From: Clostridia bacterium
Lineage (GTDB): Bacteria; Bacillota; Clostridia; Oscillospirales; Acutalibacteraceae
NCBI GenBank assembly: GCA_017519685.1
Contig: JAFWRV010000031.1
Coordinates: forward strand, 1-6,028
Direction of reading: 5' to 3'
Length of the DNA stretch: 6,028 bases
Shown here one piece after another: positions 5,412-6,028 of the stretch. Made by a program: the position numbers and the translations under genes. How positions within the stretch are numbered: position 1 is the first letter of the stretch; each line of letters starts with the position of its first letter. Under the pieces are notes generated by a model. The model saw only the letters and a program-made list of their open reading frames with translations. It did not search any database and was not told where the DNA came from.

Positions 5412-5500
5412 AATGAATAATGAAGACTTTACGGAATCGGCTTTTACAGGTCGCAATTGCAAATTTTTCCGTAAACAATCATTATTCATTTTTTATTTTA
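5412..5500 (+). repeat. Nested inverted repeat behind tRNA-Leu: likely terminator, possibly a MITE-like element
   Basis: Outer arms AATGAATAATGA (5412-5423) and TCATTATTCATT (5479-5490) are perfect 12-bp complements. Inner arms TTTACGGAA (5428-5436) and TTCCGTAAA (5467-5475) are perfect 9-bp complements. They enclose a 30-nt loop containing the palindrome GCAATTGC. The right arm runs into TTTTATTTTA (5491-5500), so on the plus strand the structure can end tRNA transcription. The stem is long and AT-rich for an ordinary terminator, and the TGAATAATGAAT-type ends resemble small dispersed repeats in Clostridia. No target-site duplication is clear. It lies between the converging tRNA and addA genes. 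Confidence 0.6.
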
Positions 5501-6028
5501 CGGTATTTCTATTTCCCTGCCGAGTGCGAATGAATATATAAACGCGTCGGCGCTGTCCTTGCCGAGAACTTTGGCAAGGCATTTTTTATATATGTTCAGC
5601 TGGCCGGAGTAATGCGAAACAAGTTCACCCGGTGTCTTTGCCCTGTCTGTTTTGAAATCAACGACAGTCAGTCTGCCGTCTTTTTCATAGGCGCAGTCAA
5701 CCACGCCCTCAATGACAATGCTTTCGCCTGCCGCCTGCTGAGCGTCTATGTCTGCGCTGAATTCCTCTAAAGGAACAAGCGAGGTGAAAGAATATTCCTT
5801 ATACACCTTGTCAGCGCTGAGTATCCTGTTTGCGGTATCCGACAGGAAAAATTTTTCCGCTTCGGCAATGTCGATGGATTTTGCTTCTTCCTGTGTAAGC
5901 ATTCCGTCATTTACCAGCCGCTCAAGCTCAGATTGAATATTGCTTTTTGCCGCTCTGAAATCCGCGTACTGCATAAATCTGTGCATGGCGATTCCTCTCT
6001 GAGCCGGAGTCATACCTTTCTTTGAAGC
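5498..6028 (-). CDS. addA: ATP-dependent helicase/nuclease subunit A, C-terminal nuclease domain (partial)
   Basis: The 3' end of a longer gene is present: 176 residues up to the stop at 5500-5498, with the frame open through the window edge. The visible Met codon at 6013-6011 is internal, because the residues before it (ASKKG) continue the usual AddA context 'KK-G-(L/M)-TPA-(E/Q)-(K/R)-G-x-AMH-x-FMQ'. The fragment is the PD-(D/E)XK nuclease domain of AddA. Numbering from that Met, the active-site residues are His11 in AMHRFMQ, Asp106 in EGVVDCAY, Asp119 and Lys121 in VVDFKTDR, and Gln138 in YSGQLNIYKK. All are intact, so the nuclease should be active. With AddB, AddA resects double-strand breaks for RecA-dependent repair (the Firmicute counterpart of RecBCD). 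The addB gene would normally lie upstream, outside the window. Confidence 0.92.
   Translation of the reverse strand, partial: ASKKGMTPAQRGIAMHRFMQYADFRAAKSNIQSELERLVNDGMLTQEEAKSIDIAEAEKFFLSDTANRILSADKVYKEYSFTSLVPLEEFSADIDAQQAAGESIVIEGVVDCAYEKDGRLTVVDFKTDRAKTPGELVSHYSGQLNIYKKCLAKVLGKDSADAFIYSFALGREIEIP

Noticed and set aside
5221..5478. Minus-strand ORF of 85 codons containing PVTGLEPVRCCQRGILSPL
   Set aside because: It is the reverse complement of tRNA-Leu and its flanks. This peptide is a known kind of spurious prediction antisense to tRNA genes, and there is no coding signal outside the tRNA.
6011..6013. ATG as start of the minus-strand addA fragment
   Set aside because: The frame continues to the edge, and the residues around it match the middle of AddA, just before the AMHRFMQ motif.

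Overview
The window looks like a chromosomal segment of an anaerobic Firmicute, probably a gut-type Clostridia member (Oscillospiraceae/Ruminococcaceae-like). The evidence is moderate base composition, strong GGAGG ribosome sites, an AddA-type recombination nuclease, a tRNA with encoded CCA, and a secreted protein with the Cys-rich repeats and FFK-type tail I associate with that group. The taxonomic call is inference. I see no phage gene, transposase, integrase or CRISPR array.

Left part, plus strand (1-1984). The window opens in the last 91 codons of a membrane transporter, probably a GPH/MFS sugar symporter, which ends in a clean intrinsic terminator. A compact regulatory block of about 115 bp follows: a good promoter, a perfect 8+8 bp inverted repeat over the predicted start site, and an intrinsic terminator about 40 bp further on, with no ordinary gene between them. 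A second promoter, whose -35 lies in the terminator stem, then serves a cytoplasmic beta-lactamase-fold serine hydrolase of 491 residues. A hairpin terminator separates it from the converging genes.

Middle part, minus strand (5141 down to 2015). Three genes run leftward. The first encodes a secreted transglutaminase-like protein (Cys-His-Asp triad, Cys-pair repeats, hydrophobic/basic C-terminal tail). After 38 bp comes a ThuA-family protein, whose stop codon overlaps the start of a sugar phosphate isomerase/epimerase-type TIM barrel (TAATG). The last two look translationally coupled and probably act together on a sugar derivative. The secreted protein has its own promoter and may only share a transcript with them.

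Right part (5184-6028). Divergent promoters drive the transglutaminase gene leftward and tRNA-Leu(TAA) rightward. The tRNA promoter matches the sigma-A consensus exactly (TTGACA, 17 bp, TATAAT). Behind the tRNA is a 79-bp nested inverted repeat with a T-rich 3' flank, either a terminator or a small MITE-like repeat. The window ends in the C-terminal nuclease domain of addA, on the minus strand and cut by the window edge.

I found no clearly new multi-gene system. The most notable items are the geneless promoter-operator-terminator block at 352-466, the architecture of the secreted transglutaminase, and the coupled thuA-isomerase pair.
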